This document shows, one piece after another, positions 7,128 to 15,829 of a DNA stretch of 40,670 bases. The notes beneath the pieces are model-generated. The model was not told the origin of the DNA. It made no database searches and saw nothing but the letters and a program-made list of their open reading frames with translations. Source of the DNA: an uncultured Roseburia sp. (lineage in GTDB: Bacteria > Bacillota > Clostridia > Lachnospirales > Lachnospiraceae); NCBI GenBank assembly GCA_910584215.1, contig CAJTYI010000017.1, positions 1-40,670 of the forward strand, written 5' to 3'. A program made the position numbers and the translations under genes. Positions within the stretch are counted from its first letter, which is position 1. Each line of letters opens with the position of its first letter.

Positions 7128-8672
7128 CTAATCCTCAAAAAGTCGTTTCTTCCTCTCGATCATCTCTTCAATTCTCCCGATATACTGGGCAACATCTTTG
7201 ACATTTTCGCACCGCTTCGCCTGCCCATCCGGGTATATCCTTTTGGTGATCGAGCCTGCGCCCAGCGCCACGATCGTCTGTTTCTCCTCCATAATCAAAA
7301 TATTATAGATTCCGGCCATGCCTTCTGCGGCAAAGCCCACATTTTCAAGATTGCCGGCCATACCTTTTTGCCGATAAAGATAGTAAGGCAAAAGTCCCAT
7401 CTGTGCGGCGTACTCCATCGCCAAATCCATGTGCCGCTGTGTATTGACCATCTGATATCCCTTATAATCCTCCCACTCGATTGACAGGCGCGCCGCGCGC
7501 TTTAGGGCAAGAGAATGTACCGTAAGATTGTCCGGGGCAAGCGCCTGAATCTGCTTCAGCGTCGACGCCACATCTTCTAAACTCTCACCCGGCAGTCCTA
7601 AGATCAAATCCATATTGATATTGTCGAAACCGAGCGCGCGCGCCATATGAAAGCTTTCTATCGTCTGTTCCACCGTGTGATGACGCCCGATCGTTTGCAG
7701 TGTTTCCTGTTTCATCGTCTGCGGATTGATCGAAATGCGGCTGATGCCCTGATCGCGCAGCACCGACAGTTTCTCCCCTGTGATGCTGTCCGGTCTGCCT
7801 GCCTCGACGGTAAACTCCAGACAGTGCTCGAGTGAAAAGCTCTTCTTTACTTTTCCAAGCAGCCGCTCCAGCTGGCCTGGTTCCAAAGTCGTGGGGGTCC
7901 CGCCTCCGATGTAGACGGTATTCAGATGCTTGTCCCCAAAGGCTTCGGCGGTAAATTCGATTTCCCGTTCCAGCGCCCGCAAGTAATCATCCATCCGCCC
8001 GCTCCATGCGGCCACCGGATTGGAGGTAAACGAGCAGTAAAGACAGGTCGTCGGACAAAAAGGAATACCGATATAGAGACTGTAGCCGTTTTCATAATCC
8101 AGCCTGTTTAAAAGAGCAAGCTCCCGCTTCGCGATCTCCGTGGAAAGATTAATCTTTTCCGCGGATACATAGTACTCTCTTCTCATATGTGCGGCAATCT
8201 CCTCTTCACTGCCGCCCGCCTCCATCATCTTCATCGGTATCTTGGTCGGACGTATCCCGGTCAGCGTACCCCAGGGCAGCATGCGCCCCGTGTGCGCGGC
8301 TAAAATCTCATATAATTTGCGCTTTAAGCGATTTTTCGTGTCAATCCGGTCCGCATAGTCCGCCGCAAACACTTCATCCGCAAAACATCCGTCTTCCGCC
8401 TGTTCGCATCTGTACTCCCGCCCCTCACTTTCGGACGATGCTTTTTCTCCGCCCGGTGCGCTCTCTTTCTGTGCGTCCTGCCAAAAGCAGTCTTTCATAC
8501 CCACAATCCGCACGGTATCCGGAAGATAGGTGATCTCAAACACCATGTCCACATGTTCGTCATATGTTTTTTCTTCCGCTGTCACACGGACATTTTCTCT
8601 GGGATAAAATGCCTTAATCAGCGAATGTATGTCATATTCAAAATTGGCCTGGTTTAATTTTACAAGTATCAT
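7128..8672 (-). CDS. hemZ: HemZ-type radical SAM coproporphyrinogen dehydrogenase-like protein
   Basis: HemZ proteins are radical SAM enzymes of the HemN-like family, named for oxygen-independent coproporphyrinogen III oxidation; the true substrate in many clostridia is uncertain because they often lack the rest of heme synthesis. The radical SAM cluster motif is in IPFCPTTCLYCSF (CxxxCxxC, about residues 207–214), followed by YIGGGTPT, typical of HemN relatives. The ~165-residue N-terminal part and the 514-residue length are characteristic of HemZ. Its ATG overlaps the stop of the MBL gene by 4 bases (ATGA), indicating translational coupling. The hisS promoter follows about 150 bases downstream. 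Confidence 0.93.
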   Translation of the reverse strand: MILVKLNQANFEYDIHSLIKAFYPRENVRVTAEEKTYDEHVDMVFEITYLPDTVRIVGMKDCFWQDAQKESAPGGEKASSESEGREYRCEQAEDGCFADEVFAADYADRIDTKNRLKRKLYEILAAHTGRMLPWGTLTGIRPTKIPMKMMEAGGSEEEIAAHMRREYYVSAEKINLSTEIAKRELALLNRLDYENGYSLYIGIPFCPTTCLYCSFTSNPVAAWSGRMDDYLRALEREIEFTAEAFGDKHLNTVYIGGGTPTTLEPGQLERLLGKVKKSFSLEHCLEFTVEAGRPDSITGEKLSVLRDQGISRISINPQTMKQETLQTIGRHHTVEQTIESFHMARALGFDNINMDLILGLPGESLEDVASTLKQIQALAPDNLTVHSLALKRAARLSIEWEDYKGYQMVNTQRHMDLAMEYAAQMGLLPYYLYRQKGMAGNLENVGFAAEGMAGIYNILIMEEKQTIVALGAGSITKRIYPDGQAKRCENVKDVAQYIGRIEEMIERKKRLFED

Positions 8673-9298
8673 AAGTAGGGATTATACATCCTTTCTGTTC
8701 CTACGGTCGTCTCGTCATTATGGCCGGGATATACCCTGGTATTCTCCGGCAGCGGCAATATTTTTTCGCGGATGGAACGCACAATCGCGGACATGCTGCC
8801 CTTGGGGAAATCCGTCCTCCCCACGGACATATGAAACAGTGTGTCGCCGGAAAACAGGATATTCTGATATGGGAAATAATAACAGCAGCCGCCCTCCGTG
8901 TGCCCCGGCGTATGGAGCACACGGATATGAAATCCGGCTAAGTCTATCTCCTGTTCATCGCTAAAAAACTCATCCACATGGTAGCTCTCGGCGCCGCCGC
9001 CCCAGCCGCTGAGATTTAACGACGGCGTATCGAGCGTCTCCCGCTCCCGCTCATGGGCGTATACTTTGATGCCAAAATGTGCCGCAAGCTCCGCCGCTCC
9101 GCCTGCATGGTCAAAATGTCCGTGCGTCAGCAAGATCGCCTCCGGTTTTAGCTGCTGCTCTGTCAGCCGCTCCGCGAGCCGGCCGGCGCTTGCCCCGGGA
9201 TCGATGATCAGCGTCTCTCTTGTCTGCTCATTGATTGCAAAGTAACAATTGGTCTGCACGGACCCTACCACATACGTCTCTACTTTGATTGGTGCCAT
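8669..9298 (-). CDS. MBL-fold metallohydrolase (glyoxalase II-like)
   Basis: This 209-residue protein is a zinc metallo-beta-lactamase-fold hydrolase of the glyoxalase II-like group. Metal ligands are visible in THGHFDHAGG (HxHxDH), the His of HTPGHTEGG, the Asp of SGDTLF and the His of YPGHND. The substrate cannot be told; hydroxyacylglutathione is unlikely in an anaerobe without glutathione. The ATG at 9298 is chosen for the GGGAGGAG site just upstream; a longer reading to 9388 runs through a terminator-like hairpin and adds 30 non-family residues. The position between rel and hemZ is common in Lachnospiraceae. Its stop overlaps the hemZ start. Confidence 0.92.
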   Translation of the reverse strand: MAPIKVETYVVGSVQTNCYFAINEQTRETLIIDPGASAGRLAERLTEQQLKPEAILLTHGHFDHAGGAAELAAHFGIKVYAHERERETLDTPSLNLSGWGGGAESYHVDEFFSDEQEIDLAGFHIRVLHTPGHTEGGCCYYFPYQNILFSGDTLFHMSVGRTDFPKGSMSAIVRSIREKILPLPENTRVYPGHNDETTVGTERMYNPYL

Positions 9299-9314
9299 CC
9301 TCTTTCTCCTCCCA

Positions 9315-9364
9315 AAAACAGGGCTGTCTTTTGCCAACATTTTGCGTTTACCAAAGACAGCCCT
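9315..9364 (-). terminator. Terminator-like hairpin between rel and the MBL gene
   Basis: On the minus strand AGGGCTGTCTTT (9353–9364) pairs perfectly with AAAGACAGCCCT (9320–9331), followed by GTTTTT. It ends only about 20 bases before the MBL start codon, leaving no room for a promoter, so it either terminates rel transcripts partially or acts as an attenuator for MBL–hemZ. Confidence 0.8.
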
Positions 9365-9460
9365 CCATTCATTTGCCATTTCTTTCACATATTACATTTC
9401 AATTTCCATATCATCATTTGTCGCTTTGTTCACATAAAAATTTATCTCTTTCTATCACGT

Positions 9461-11809
9461 TTAGCCGGAAGTCCTCTCAATATCAATAATACTCTCCACT
9501 GCGCGCAGTCTTTCGATGACGCTGTTGAGTTCGTCCCTGCCCTTGGTGCTAAATGCCACCTCGATCGTCGCAATCCCCTGTTTGCTCGTCTTGGAGTGTA
9601 TCGCATTGATATCAATCTCCCGCTCCGTAAATACTTTCGTGATATCCACAAGCAGACCAGTGCGGTTATTGCCAAAAATCTTGATCTCCGCCAGATAATG
9701 CCCGTTATCGTTATTGTCGCCGGTGCTCTGCCACTCCGCATCGATCAGACGCTCCCGCTCCACCTCAGAGAGATTGATCATATTAATACAGTCTGTACGG
9801 TGCACGGACACGCCGCGGCCCCTGGTTACAAACCCCACGATCTCATCCCCCGGCACCGGACTGCAGCACTTGGAAAAATGAACTGCCACATCATACAGTC
9901 CCTGGACGATGATACCGCTCTTAGAACGACGCTCCGGCCGTTTCTCACGATTTTCTGACAAAATCTCCAGGACATCTTCATCGGTGATATGGGCCAGGTG
10001 GTCTTTTTTATATTCCTCGTACATTTTATTGATAATCTGCGTTTCTTTTAAGCCGCCATGCCCAACGGTGGCAAGACAGGAATTCCAGTCGTGGAAACCG
10101 TATTTGCGCAGAATCCTAGCCTGGTACTCCGGCTTATTGATATCGGGGAAATTGATGCCCTTTGACTTCGCACAGGCCACGAGCAATTCCTTTCCGCGAA
10201 TAATATTTTCTTCCTTTAACTCACTGCGGAACCACTGATTAATTTTGTTTTTGGCCTGCGTACTCTTTACGATACTCAGCCAGTCGCGGCTCGGACCTTT
10301 GGAGTTCTGGGAAGTGATGACCTCGATCCTGTCACCGTTGTGGATCACATAGTCGATCGGCACTAACTTGCCGTTGACTTTGGCGCCGATCATCTTATTG
10401 CCGACTGCCGAGTGGATACTGTAGGCAAAATCAATGGGATTGGAGCCCTGCGGCAGGTTCTTCACATCCCCGGTCGGCGTAAAGCAAAATACCGTGTCAG
10501 AGAACAGATCGAGATCGCTCTTTAAGAGGCTCATAAACTCTTTGTTGTCCGACAAATCCTGCTGCCACTCCAAAATCTGTCTCAGCCAGCTTAACTTCTC
10601 CTCCTCCGAGACCGTCATCGCCTCAACCGTTCCGCCTTTGTTGCTCGCCTCCTTGTATTTCCAGTGGGCTGCGATACCGTACTCCGCGGTGCGGTGCATC
10701 TCAAATGTGCGGATTTGTATCTCAAAAGGCTGCCCGGTCGGTCCGATCAGCGTTGTATGCAGAGACTGGTACATATTTGGTTTTGGCATGGCAATATAGT
10801 CTTTAAATCTGCCTGGTATCGGTTTGTACATCTCATGAATCACGCCGAGCGCCGCGTAACAGTCTTTTACGGAATCGACGATAATACGGATGGCAAACAA
10901 GTCATAAATCTGATCGAGAGTCTTATCCTGGTTGACCATCTTTTTGTATATACTGAAAAAATGCTTGGCGCGGCCATCAATCTTTGCATGGATGTCGGCG
11001 TCTTTGATGTGCTCCCGCACAACCCGCACCAGCTCCTGCACATACTCTTCGCGCATACTCTTGCGCTGGTCGATCTGCCGCACCAGATCATAATATGCCT
11101 CGGGTTCCAAATACTTCAGCGAAAGATCGTCAAGTTCTATTTTAATCTTGGAAATACCCAGCCGCTGCGCCAGCGGACAGTAGATCTCCTGTGTCTCACG
11201 CGCGATGCGAATCTGCCCTTCCGTTGACTGATATTTGAGCGTCCGCATATTGTGAAGGCGGTCCGCCAGTTTGATCATGACGACACGGATATCCTTCGCC
11301 ATCGCTAAAAACATCTTGCGCAGATTCTCCGCCTGCATCTCGAGCCGCACGGCGGACTTATCCTTTTCGTTGGTGTTATTGTCGGTCAGATGCAAATGCT
11401 GGAGTTTTGTCACGCCGTCCACCAAAAGCAATACTTCCTCGCCAAACTCTGCCGCGATCTCTTTCTCGGACATGGCCGTATCCTCTAAAACGTCATGCAA
11501 AAGCCCCGCCACAATCGTTTCTTTATCCAATTCCAGCTCTGCCAAAATAATCGACACGCACAGCGGATGTATAATATACGGTTCGCCAGACTTGCGAACC
11601 TGCCCTTTATGCATGTCGCGGGCAACCAGATAGGCTTTTTCGATCAATGAAGTATCCGAGGACGGATGGTACTTGTGCACACTGGCGATCAATTCGTCAT
11701 ACAAAGCCTCCGGTCTCTCAAACTCTTTCGTTGGCTTTAAAACGTCGTCTTCCTCACGAAACTTTTCCTCAATATGCTCGATTGACTTTTCTTCCGGGAA
11801 ATCTGCCAT
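9461..11809 (-). CDS. rel: Bifunctional (p)ppGpp synthetase/hydrolase (RelA/SpoT family)
   Basis: Rel makes and degrades (p)ppGpp, the stringent-response alarmone, on the ribosome. The 782 residues show the long bifunctional architecture: an HD hydrolase domain near residues 45–190 with HDVLEDT and VKLADRLHNMRTL-like motifs (here MIKLADRLHNMRTL), a synthetase domain near 230–350 with YQSLHTT and EIQIRT, a TGS domain with FCFTPTGDVKNLPQGSNPIDFAY, the zinc-finger/helical region with the CCSPVPGDEIVG motif, and a C-terminal ACT domain. Both active sites look intact. The ATG at 11809 has an AGGTGAT site at ideal spacing; upstream ATGs at 11827 and 11815 lie in or before that site. A promoter is proposed at 11940–11968. 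Confidence 0.97.
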   Translation of the reverse strand: MADFPEEKSIEHIEEKFREEDDVLKPTKEFERPEALYDELIASVHKYHPSSDTSLIEKAYLVARDMHKGQVRKSGEPYIIHPLCVSIILAELELDKETIVAGLLHDVLEDTAMSEKEIAAEFGEEVLLLVDGVTKLQHLHLTDNNTNEKDKSAVRLEMQAENLRKMFLAMAKDIRVVMIKLADRLHNMRTLKYQSTEGQIRIARETQEIYCPLAQRLGISKIKIELDDLSLKYLEPEAYYDLVRQIDQRKSMREEYVQELVRVVREHIKDADIHAKIDGRAKHFFSIYKKMVNQDKTLDQIYDLFAIRIIVDSVKDCYAALGVIHEMYKPIPGRFKDYIAMPKPNMYQSLHTTLIGPTGQPFEIQIRTFEMHRTAEYGIAAHWKYKEASNKGGTVEAMTVSEEEKLSWLRQILEWQQDLSDNKEFMSLLKSDLDLFSDTVFCFTPTGDVKNLPQGSNPIDFAYSIHSAVGNKMIGAKVNGKLVPIDYVIHNGDRIEVITSQNSKGPSRDWLSIVKSTQAKNKINQWFRSELKEENIIRGKELLVACAKSKGINFPDINKPEYQARILRKYGFHDWNSCLATVGHGGLKETQIINKMYEEYKKDHLAHITDEDVLEILSENREKRPERRSKSGIIVQGLYDVAVHFSKCCSPVPGDEIVGFVTRGRGVSVHRTDCINMINLSEVERERLIDAEWQSTGDNNDNGHYLAEIKIFGNNRTGLLVDITKVFTEREIDINAIHSKTSKQGIATIEVAFSTKGRDELNSVIERLRAVESIIDIERTSG

Positions 11810-11939
11810 ATTCATCACCTGCTTCATCTACATTCACTGTAATCTCCAACTTGTACCGGAAACGCTATGAACATCTTTTCATGCGTCGCCTGCGCCGTTT
11901 TCTGCTTAAAAACGCAACCTTTATTTGGGGTATTTTCCT

Positions 11940-11968
11940 ATTATATGGTATTTTTTCATAAAATGCAA
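11940..11968 (-). promoter_or_regulatory. Candidate promoter of rel
   Basis: On the minus strand TTGCAT (11963–11968) and a perfect TATAAT (11940–11945) are 17 bases apart, giving a leader of about 125 bases. The same TTGCAT -35 occurs in the thi and rpmE promoters of this window. Confidence 0.55.
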
Positions 11969-11977
11969 TGTTATTTC

Positions 11978-13069
11978 TTAAGACAGCTTCAGATCTCCTT
12001 CTTTTATCCAGCCAATCTTTATAAGAATCAGATGGACAAGCGGGCAAATCACCGCTGGCAGCACAAAAGAGATCAGCAAAAGCCCTATCCAGTCAAAGGC
12101 CGTCACACCGCTTTTGGCTCCGGCTGCAATATCGCTCATCCAGCCCGTGTACACGCCGATCTGACCAACCAGCCCGCAAGTCCCCATACCGGATGAGACG
12201 GGCGTACCGTTCATCTCCAGATGAAACAGGCAGGTAGCCAACGGACCGGTGATGGCGGAGGTGACGATCGGCGCTATCCAGATGCGCGGATTTTTGACGA
12301 TATTGGGCATCTGAAGCATGGAAGTCCCGATGCCCTGCGAAATCAGCCCGCCCCAGCGATTTTCCCGGAAAGATATAACTGCAAACCCGACCATCTGTGC
12401 ACAGCAGCCGGCAAGCGCGGCTCCGCCCGCAATCCCGGTGAGTCCCAACGCCGCACAGATCGCCGCGGAAGAAATCGGCAGCGTCAAGGCGATACCCACG
12501 ATGACAGACACCAAAATCCCCATCAAAAACGGCTGCAAGCTTGTCGCCCACATAATCAGGCTTCCTAACTTCATTGCCGCCGCCCCCAGCGCGGGCGCCC
12601 ACCATGCCGACAATGCCACACCGACGCCGATAGTGACAAGCGGCGTCACTAAAATGTCGATCTTTGTCTCCTTAGAGACCGCCTTGCCACATTCGCTGGC
12701 AATAATCGCGATAAAAAGGACCGCCAGAGGTCCTCCGGCGCCGCCAAGCGCGTTGGAGGAAAACCCCACCGTAATCAGGGAAAAAAGAACCAGCGGCGGG
12801 CAGTGCAGCGCGTAACCGATCGCGACCGCCATCGCCGGACCGCTCATGGCCCCGGCAAGCCCGCCAACCGTGTACTCCGTACCGCCGACACTCGCGACTA
12901 CCGCGGAGAGAAACGGTATATGGAATTGTGTTCCTAACGTGTTTAGGATCGTGCCGATCAGCAGAGAACAAAACAGTCCCTGCGCCATCGCCCCCAACGC
13001 GTCTATGCCGTATCGCCGCAGTGAGATAACAATATCCTTTTTCTTAAGAAAATCCTTTACTTTTTCCAT
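11978..13069 (-). CDS. PfoR-type PTS EIIC-like membrane protein
   Basis: A 363-residue integral membrane protein with about nine or ten hydrophobic segments and many Gly/Ala-rich turns. The pattern SSNALGGAGGPLAVL, GGAALAGCCAQMVGFA and the C-terminal GMGTCGLVGQIGVYTGWMSD fit the PTS_EIIC_2 family (PF13303), which includes PfoR, reported as a toxin regulator in Clostridium perfringens. No EIIA or EIIB gene is nearby, so true sugar phosphotransfer by this locus is doubtful. It starts 5 bases after the GGDEF/EAL gene ends, so the two form a unit, suggesting a link between c-di-GMP and this membrane protein. The start at 13069 is weakly supported by the spacing to the upstream gene. Confidence 0.88.
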   Translation of the reverse strand: MEKVKDFLKKKDIVISLRRYGIDALGAMAQGLFCSLLIGTILNTLGTQFHIPFLSAVVASVGGTEYTVGGLAGAMSGPAMAVAIGYALHCPPLVLFSLITVGFSSNALGGAGGPLAVLFIAIIASECGKAVSKETKIDILVTPLVTIGVGVALSAWWAPALGAAAMKLGSLIMWATSLQPFLMGILVSVIVGIALTLPISSAAICAALGLTGIAGGAALAGCCAQMVGFAVISFRENRWGGLISQGIGTSMLQMPNIVKNPRIWIAPIVTSAITGPLATCLFHLEMNGTPVSSGMGTCGLVGQIGVYTGWMSDIAAGAKSGVTAFDWIGLLLISFVLPAVICPLVHLILIKIGWIKEGDLKLS

Positions 13070-13074
13070 GGCAA

Positions 13075-15495
13075 TTATTCCTGTTCTTTCTTTTTATACA
13101 AAAAATTCCGCTCAAACTCTTCTACGGGAACTGGTTTTGAGAAAAAATAACCCTGTGCGTTGTCATAGCCGTACCTCGTCAAAAATTCGATCTGCGCCTC
13201 GTTCTCCACGCCCTCGAAAATAATGCCTTTCCTAGCGGAGATGATAAGATTGCCGATCTGGTTGATATATTCCTGCTGCTCTTTTGTCTCGTAGTGATCA
13301 ATAAAGCTCTTGTCAACTTTTACGATGTCCACCGGCGCCGACAAAAGCATATTGAGTGAAGAGTAACCGGTGCCGAAATCATCGATATCTACCTTAAAAC
13401 CATAATCCCGCACCTTTTGGAGCTGCTGGTAGAGGTTTTTGCGGTTATCCCCAAAACAGCTCTCGGTAATCTCGATCTCGATATATTGGGGTTCCACCTG
13501 ATACCGCTCCATGAGCTTTATCACTTTTTCATAGAAATCATCCGTGTGAAAGTGTATTCGGGAAAAATTGACCGACACCGGAACGAGTTCTTTCCCCTCA
13601 GACTGCCAGCGCGCAAGCACGCGCAGAACCTGTTCAAAAACACACATATCGAGATTGATAATCAATCCCGCCCCCTCCAAGATCGGGACAAACTGATCGG
13701 GGTATTTGTAACTGCCGTCCGCATTTCTCCAGCGGACCAAAGCTTCCGCTCCCACCGCCCTGCGGCTCGTCATGGAAAACTTGGGCTGCAAAAAAGTCTC
13801 GATCTCGCCGCCCTCGATGGCCTCATGTATTGTTCCCACCACATCAAGCACCAGCTTTTTGCGCGTGCGCAGCTCATCCGAATATACGGCAATATTGTGA
13901 TAATAGCTGTCTTTGACACTCTTTCTGGCATGAATCGCCGAATCAATCATATAAAACAGATTCTTTCCGGGGTCGGTCACATAGTAGATGCCGGCATTGA
14001 CCTGCAGGCCGCTCATCGGATAGCGCTCTCTCAAATATGCCTCAAACTTCTCGTTGCCCACCCGTACCCGCTGTTCGATCGTCTCCCGCTTACTGTCCTC
14101 CAACAGCATGATAAAATGATCACATCCCTGCCGGCAGGCCAGCGTGTCCCCCGACCCGCTTTTTAGGCGCAGGGCAAATTCTTTTAAGACCAGATCGCCC
14201 TCCTTGTAGCCAAAGTTTTCGTTCAAATGAGAAAAATTGCTGATATCGAGCGACACAAACGCATAGACTCTCTCCGATGTAAACCGGTATAACCGCTTTT
14301 TTACTTTCCTCTGAAATGCTGCGTACTGATAAAGCCCCGACAGCTCATCCACCGACAACGCCTCTATTTTCTTGTGGCTGCTGCTTTTATGCATCCGCAG
14401 CGCCACAAACGACGCAATAATCTTGCTGAATTGAATCAAAGAATTGTAGGTCTTATCCTCCAGCCGCTCCATTGGCCGCCGTTTACTGCAGGTGATATAA
14501 CCGATTGCCTGATCGTTGCTGTAGAGCAAAATGTTGATAAAAGAGCCTATGCTCTTCATCCGAAAAAAGCCCCGATCCTGCTCCGAAAACGGCGCCTCGT
14601 CCACATCCGTGACATAGTTGATGCCGTTTTCATCAAATCCCCAAAAAAAGCCGTCCCAATCTTCAAACGTGTGAACATCCATATCGTTTATGACCACGCC
14701 CTTCTCGCGCATCCAGCGGTTGGTGACTTTCGTGGCGGACCTCCCCACAAATTCCGATACCAGCACATCATCAAAATGAAATGTCATCCCGATGCGCGAA
14801 ATCACCATATCGGTGCTGCTGTCCAAATCCTTGGCGTTGGAGAGCATACCGACGACGAAAGAGATAAATTGACGGTCAAAATATGCCATTTGATTTTCCC
14901 GCTTTCTGCTGGTCAAATCTTCACCTTCCAGCTCCAGCCGTCCATACCCCATCTCTTTCGTATAGCCGGTAATCGGACTATTATTTGTCTTCCCCGCCTC
15001 CACAGCCGCCAGGGTATAGGCAAGGATCTCCTCATAAGATGCCACGCCGCTCTTTAAATGCCAAAAACCAAGATAAAGGTGTGGCTTTAGGTACTCGTTT
15101 CTGCCAAAATATCCTGCTAACAGCGTGTCATAGACATGCGAAATCTGCCGTTCACTCTCAAGGTCCTCCTCGCACTCCCAAAAAAACAGAAACATATTCT
15201 TTTTTATTCTTGCAATCACATAGAAAACCCCAAGCTCCTCAAAATATCCCCGCAGAAAGACCGCCTGATTTTCCATCATTGCCATCACGAAGGCAGAACC
15301 GTACTCCTCGACATACTGTTCTAAATTATCAAAACACAGCAGCACGGCGTGATAGTTTAGCGTCGGTTCTTTTTCCATCAGCTCCGCGACCGCCCTTTTG
15401 GCGCCCGCATAATTATAAAATGATGTCAGAGGGTCTCTGCGGTCCTGTATTCTTTTCTTGTAGGTACCTCTGGTTTCCGGCACTTCCGCTCCCAT
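13075..15495 (-). CDS. Degenerate GGDEF / EAL protein, probable c-di-GMP phosphodiesterase
   Basis: An 806-residue cytoplasmic signalling protein. Residues ~20–180 look like a first, eroded GGDEF-type fold (DPLTSFYNYAGAKRAV opening); ~205–370 resemble a GAF-type sensor; ~385–530 form a second GGDEF domain whose signature is GCDHF (about residue 456), so cyclase activity is unlikely; ~545–795 form an EAL domain. The EAL catalytic set is intact: EALVRW, the Asn of VNFSR, EITES, DIDDFGTGYSSL, VKVDKSF, EGVE and the Gln of AQGYF. It should therefore hydrolyse c-di-GMP, with the GGDEF part perhaps sensing GTP. There is no membrane segment. The ATG at 15495 follows AGGAAGGAG. It is followed directly by the PfoR-type gene; upstream are an extended -10 promoter and five tandem repeats. 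Confidence 0.93.
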   Translation of the reverse strand: MGAEVPETRGTYKKRIQDRRDPLTSFYNYAGAKRAVAELMEKEPTLNYHAVLLCFDNLEQYVEEYGSAFVMAMMENQAVFLRGYFEELGVFYVIARIKKNMFLFFWECEEDLESERQISHVYDTLLAGYFGRNEYLKPHLYLGFWHLKSGVASYEEILAYTLAAVEAGKTNNSPITGYTKEMGYGRLELEGEDLTSRKRENQMAYFDRQFISFVVGMLSNAKDLDSSTDMVISRIGMTFHFDDVLVSEFVGRSATKVTNRWMREKGVVINDMDVHTFEDWDGFFWGFDENGINYVTDVDEAPFSEQDRGFFRMKSIGSFINILLYSNDQAIGYITCSKRRPMERLEDKTYNSLIQFSKIIASFVALRMHKSSSHKKIEALSVDELSGLYQYAAFQRKVKKRLYRFTSERVYAFVSLDISNFSHLNENFGYKEGDLVLKEFALRLKSGSGDTLACRQGCDHFIMLLEDSKRETIEQRVRVGNEKFEAYLRERYPMSGLQVNAGIYYVTDPGKNLFYMIDSAIHARKSVKDSYYHNIAVYSDELRTRKKLVLDVVGTIHEAIEGGEIETFLQPKFSMTSRRAVGAEALVRWRNADGSYKYPDQFVPILEGAGLIINLDMCVFEQVLRVLARWQSEGKELVPVSVNFSRIHFHTDDFYEKVIKLMERYQVEPQYIEIEITESCFGDNRKNLYQQLQKVRDYGFKVDIDDFGTGYSSLNMLLSAPVDIVKVDKSFIDHYETKEQQEYINQIGNLIISARKGIIFEGVENEAQIEFLTRYGYDNAQGYFFSKPVPVEEFERNFLYKKKEQE

Positions 15496-15559
15496 CTCCC
15501 TACTCCTTCCTTTTTCTATTTCTCTTACTGTCCCGTTCTCTTAAAATGCAGATAGATTT

Positions 15560-15568
15560 ATTTTATCA
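15560..15568 (-). promoter_or_regulatory. Extended -10 promoter candidate of the GGDEF/EAL gene
   Basis: On the minus strand TGATAAAAT (15560–15568) gives an extended -10 (TGn plus TAAAAT). No good -35 is seen. The tandem repeats at 15597–15667 begin just upstream of it. Confidence 0.4.
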
Positions 15569-15596
15569 CACTTAGACCAAATGTGACAGAAAAATA

Positions 15597-15667
15597 TGTT
15601 GATTTTCTATCTATTGATTTTGCCTATTGATTTTTCCTATTGATTTTCTATCTGTTGATTTTCTATC
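15597..15667. repeat. Five tandem 13–15-base direct repeats
   Basis: Five head-to-tail units, 15597–15611, 15612–15624, 15625–15637, 15638–15652 and 15653–15667, share the core T(A/G)TTGATTTT followed by CTATC (15-base units) or GCC/TCC (13-base units). They lie just upstream of the GGDEF/EAL promoter and could be regulator-binding sites, or a slippage-prone microrepeat. The units are too short and spacerless for CRISPR. Confidence 0.8.
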
Positions 15668-15714
15668 ACTCAATTTGACCAAGCCTCATTAACAGCCGTA
15701 GCTTTCATGAAAAT

Positions 15715-15790
15715 CGAGTAGGGGAGATTTCTTCCCTACTCGCCGCGCGGGGTGCGTGCTGCAACAGCAGCTATTTTCACTTCGCACCCC
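15715..15790. repeat. Two hairpins between the repeat array and the MraY-like gene
   Basis: CGAGTAGGG (15715–15723) pairs with CCCTACTCG (15734–15742), and GGGGTGCG (15749–15756) pairs with CGCACCCC (15783–15790) around an inner GCTGC-AACA-GCAGC-type hairpin. Neither has a T-tract. With the terminator next to them they make a highly structured 110-base stretch. Confidence 0.6.
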
Positions 15791-15797
15791 TGCGCAT

Positions 15798-15823
15798 AAA
15801 AATGACGCCCCCAACGGGGGGCG
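15798..15823 (-). terminator. Terminator of the PH-domain / MraY-like unit
   Basis: On the minus strand CGCCCCC (15817–15823) pairs with GGGGGCG (15806–15812) and is followed by TCATTTTTATG, directly after the MraY-like stop codon. Confidence 0.75.
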
Positions 15824-15829
15824 CCGCCT

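Noticed and set aside
9299..9388. N-terminal extension of the MBL protein
   Set aside because: It would be translated through the terminator hairpin and lacks family similarity.
11867..12196. Plus-strand frame opposite the EIIC gene end
   Set aside because: Runs antisense to coding sequence, without a ribosome binding site or recognisable domain.
15597..15667. CRISPR array
   Set aside because: Repeats are 13–15 bases with no spacers, and no cas genes are present.
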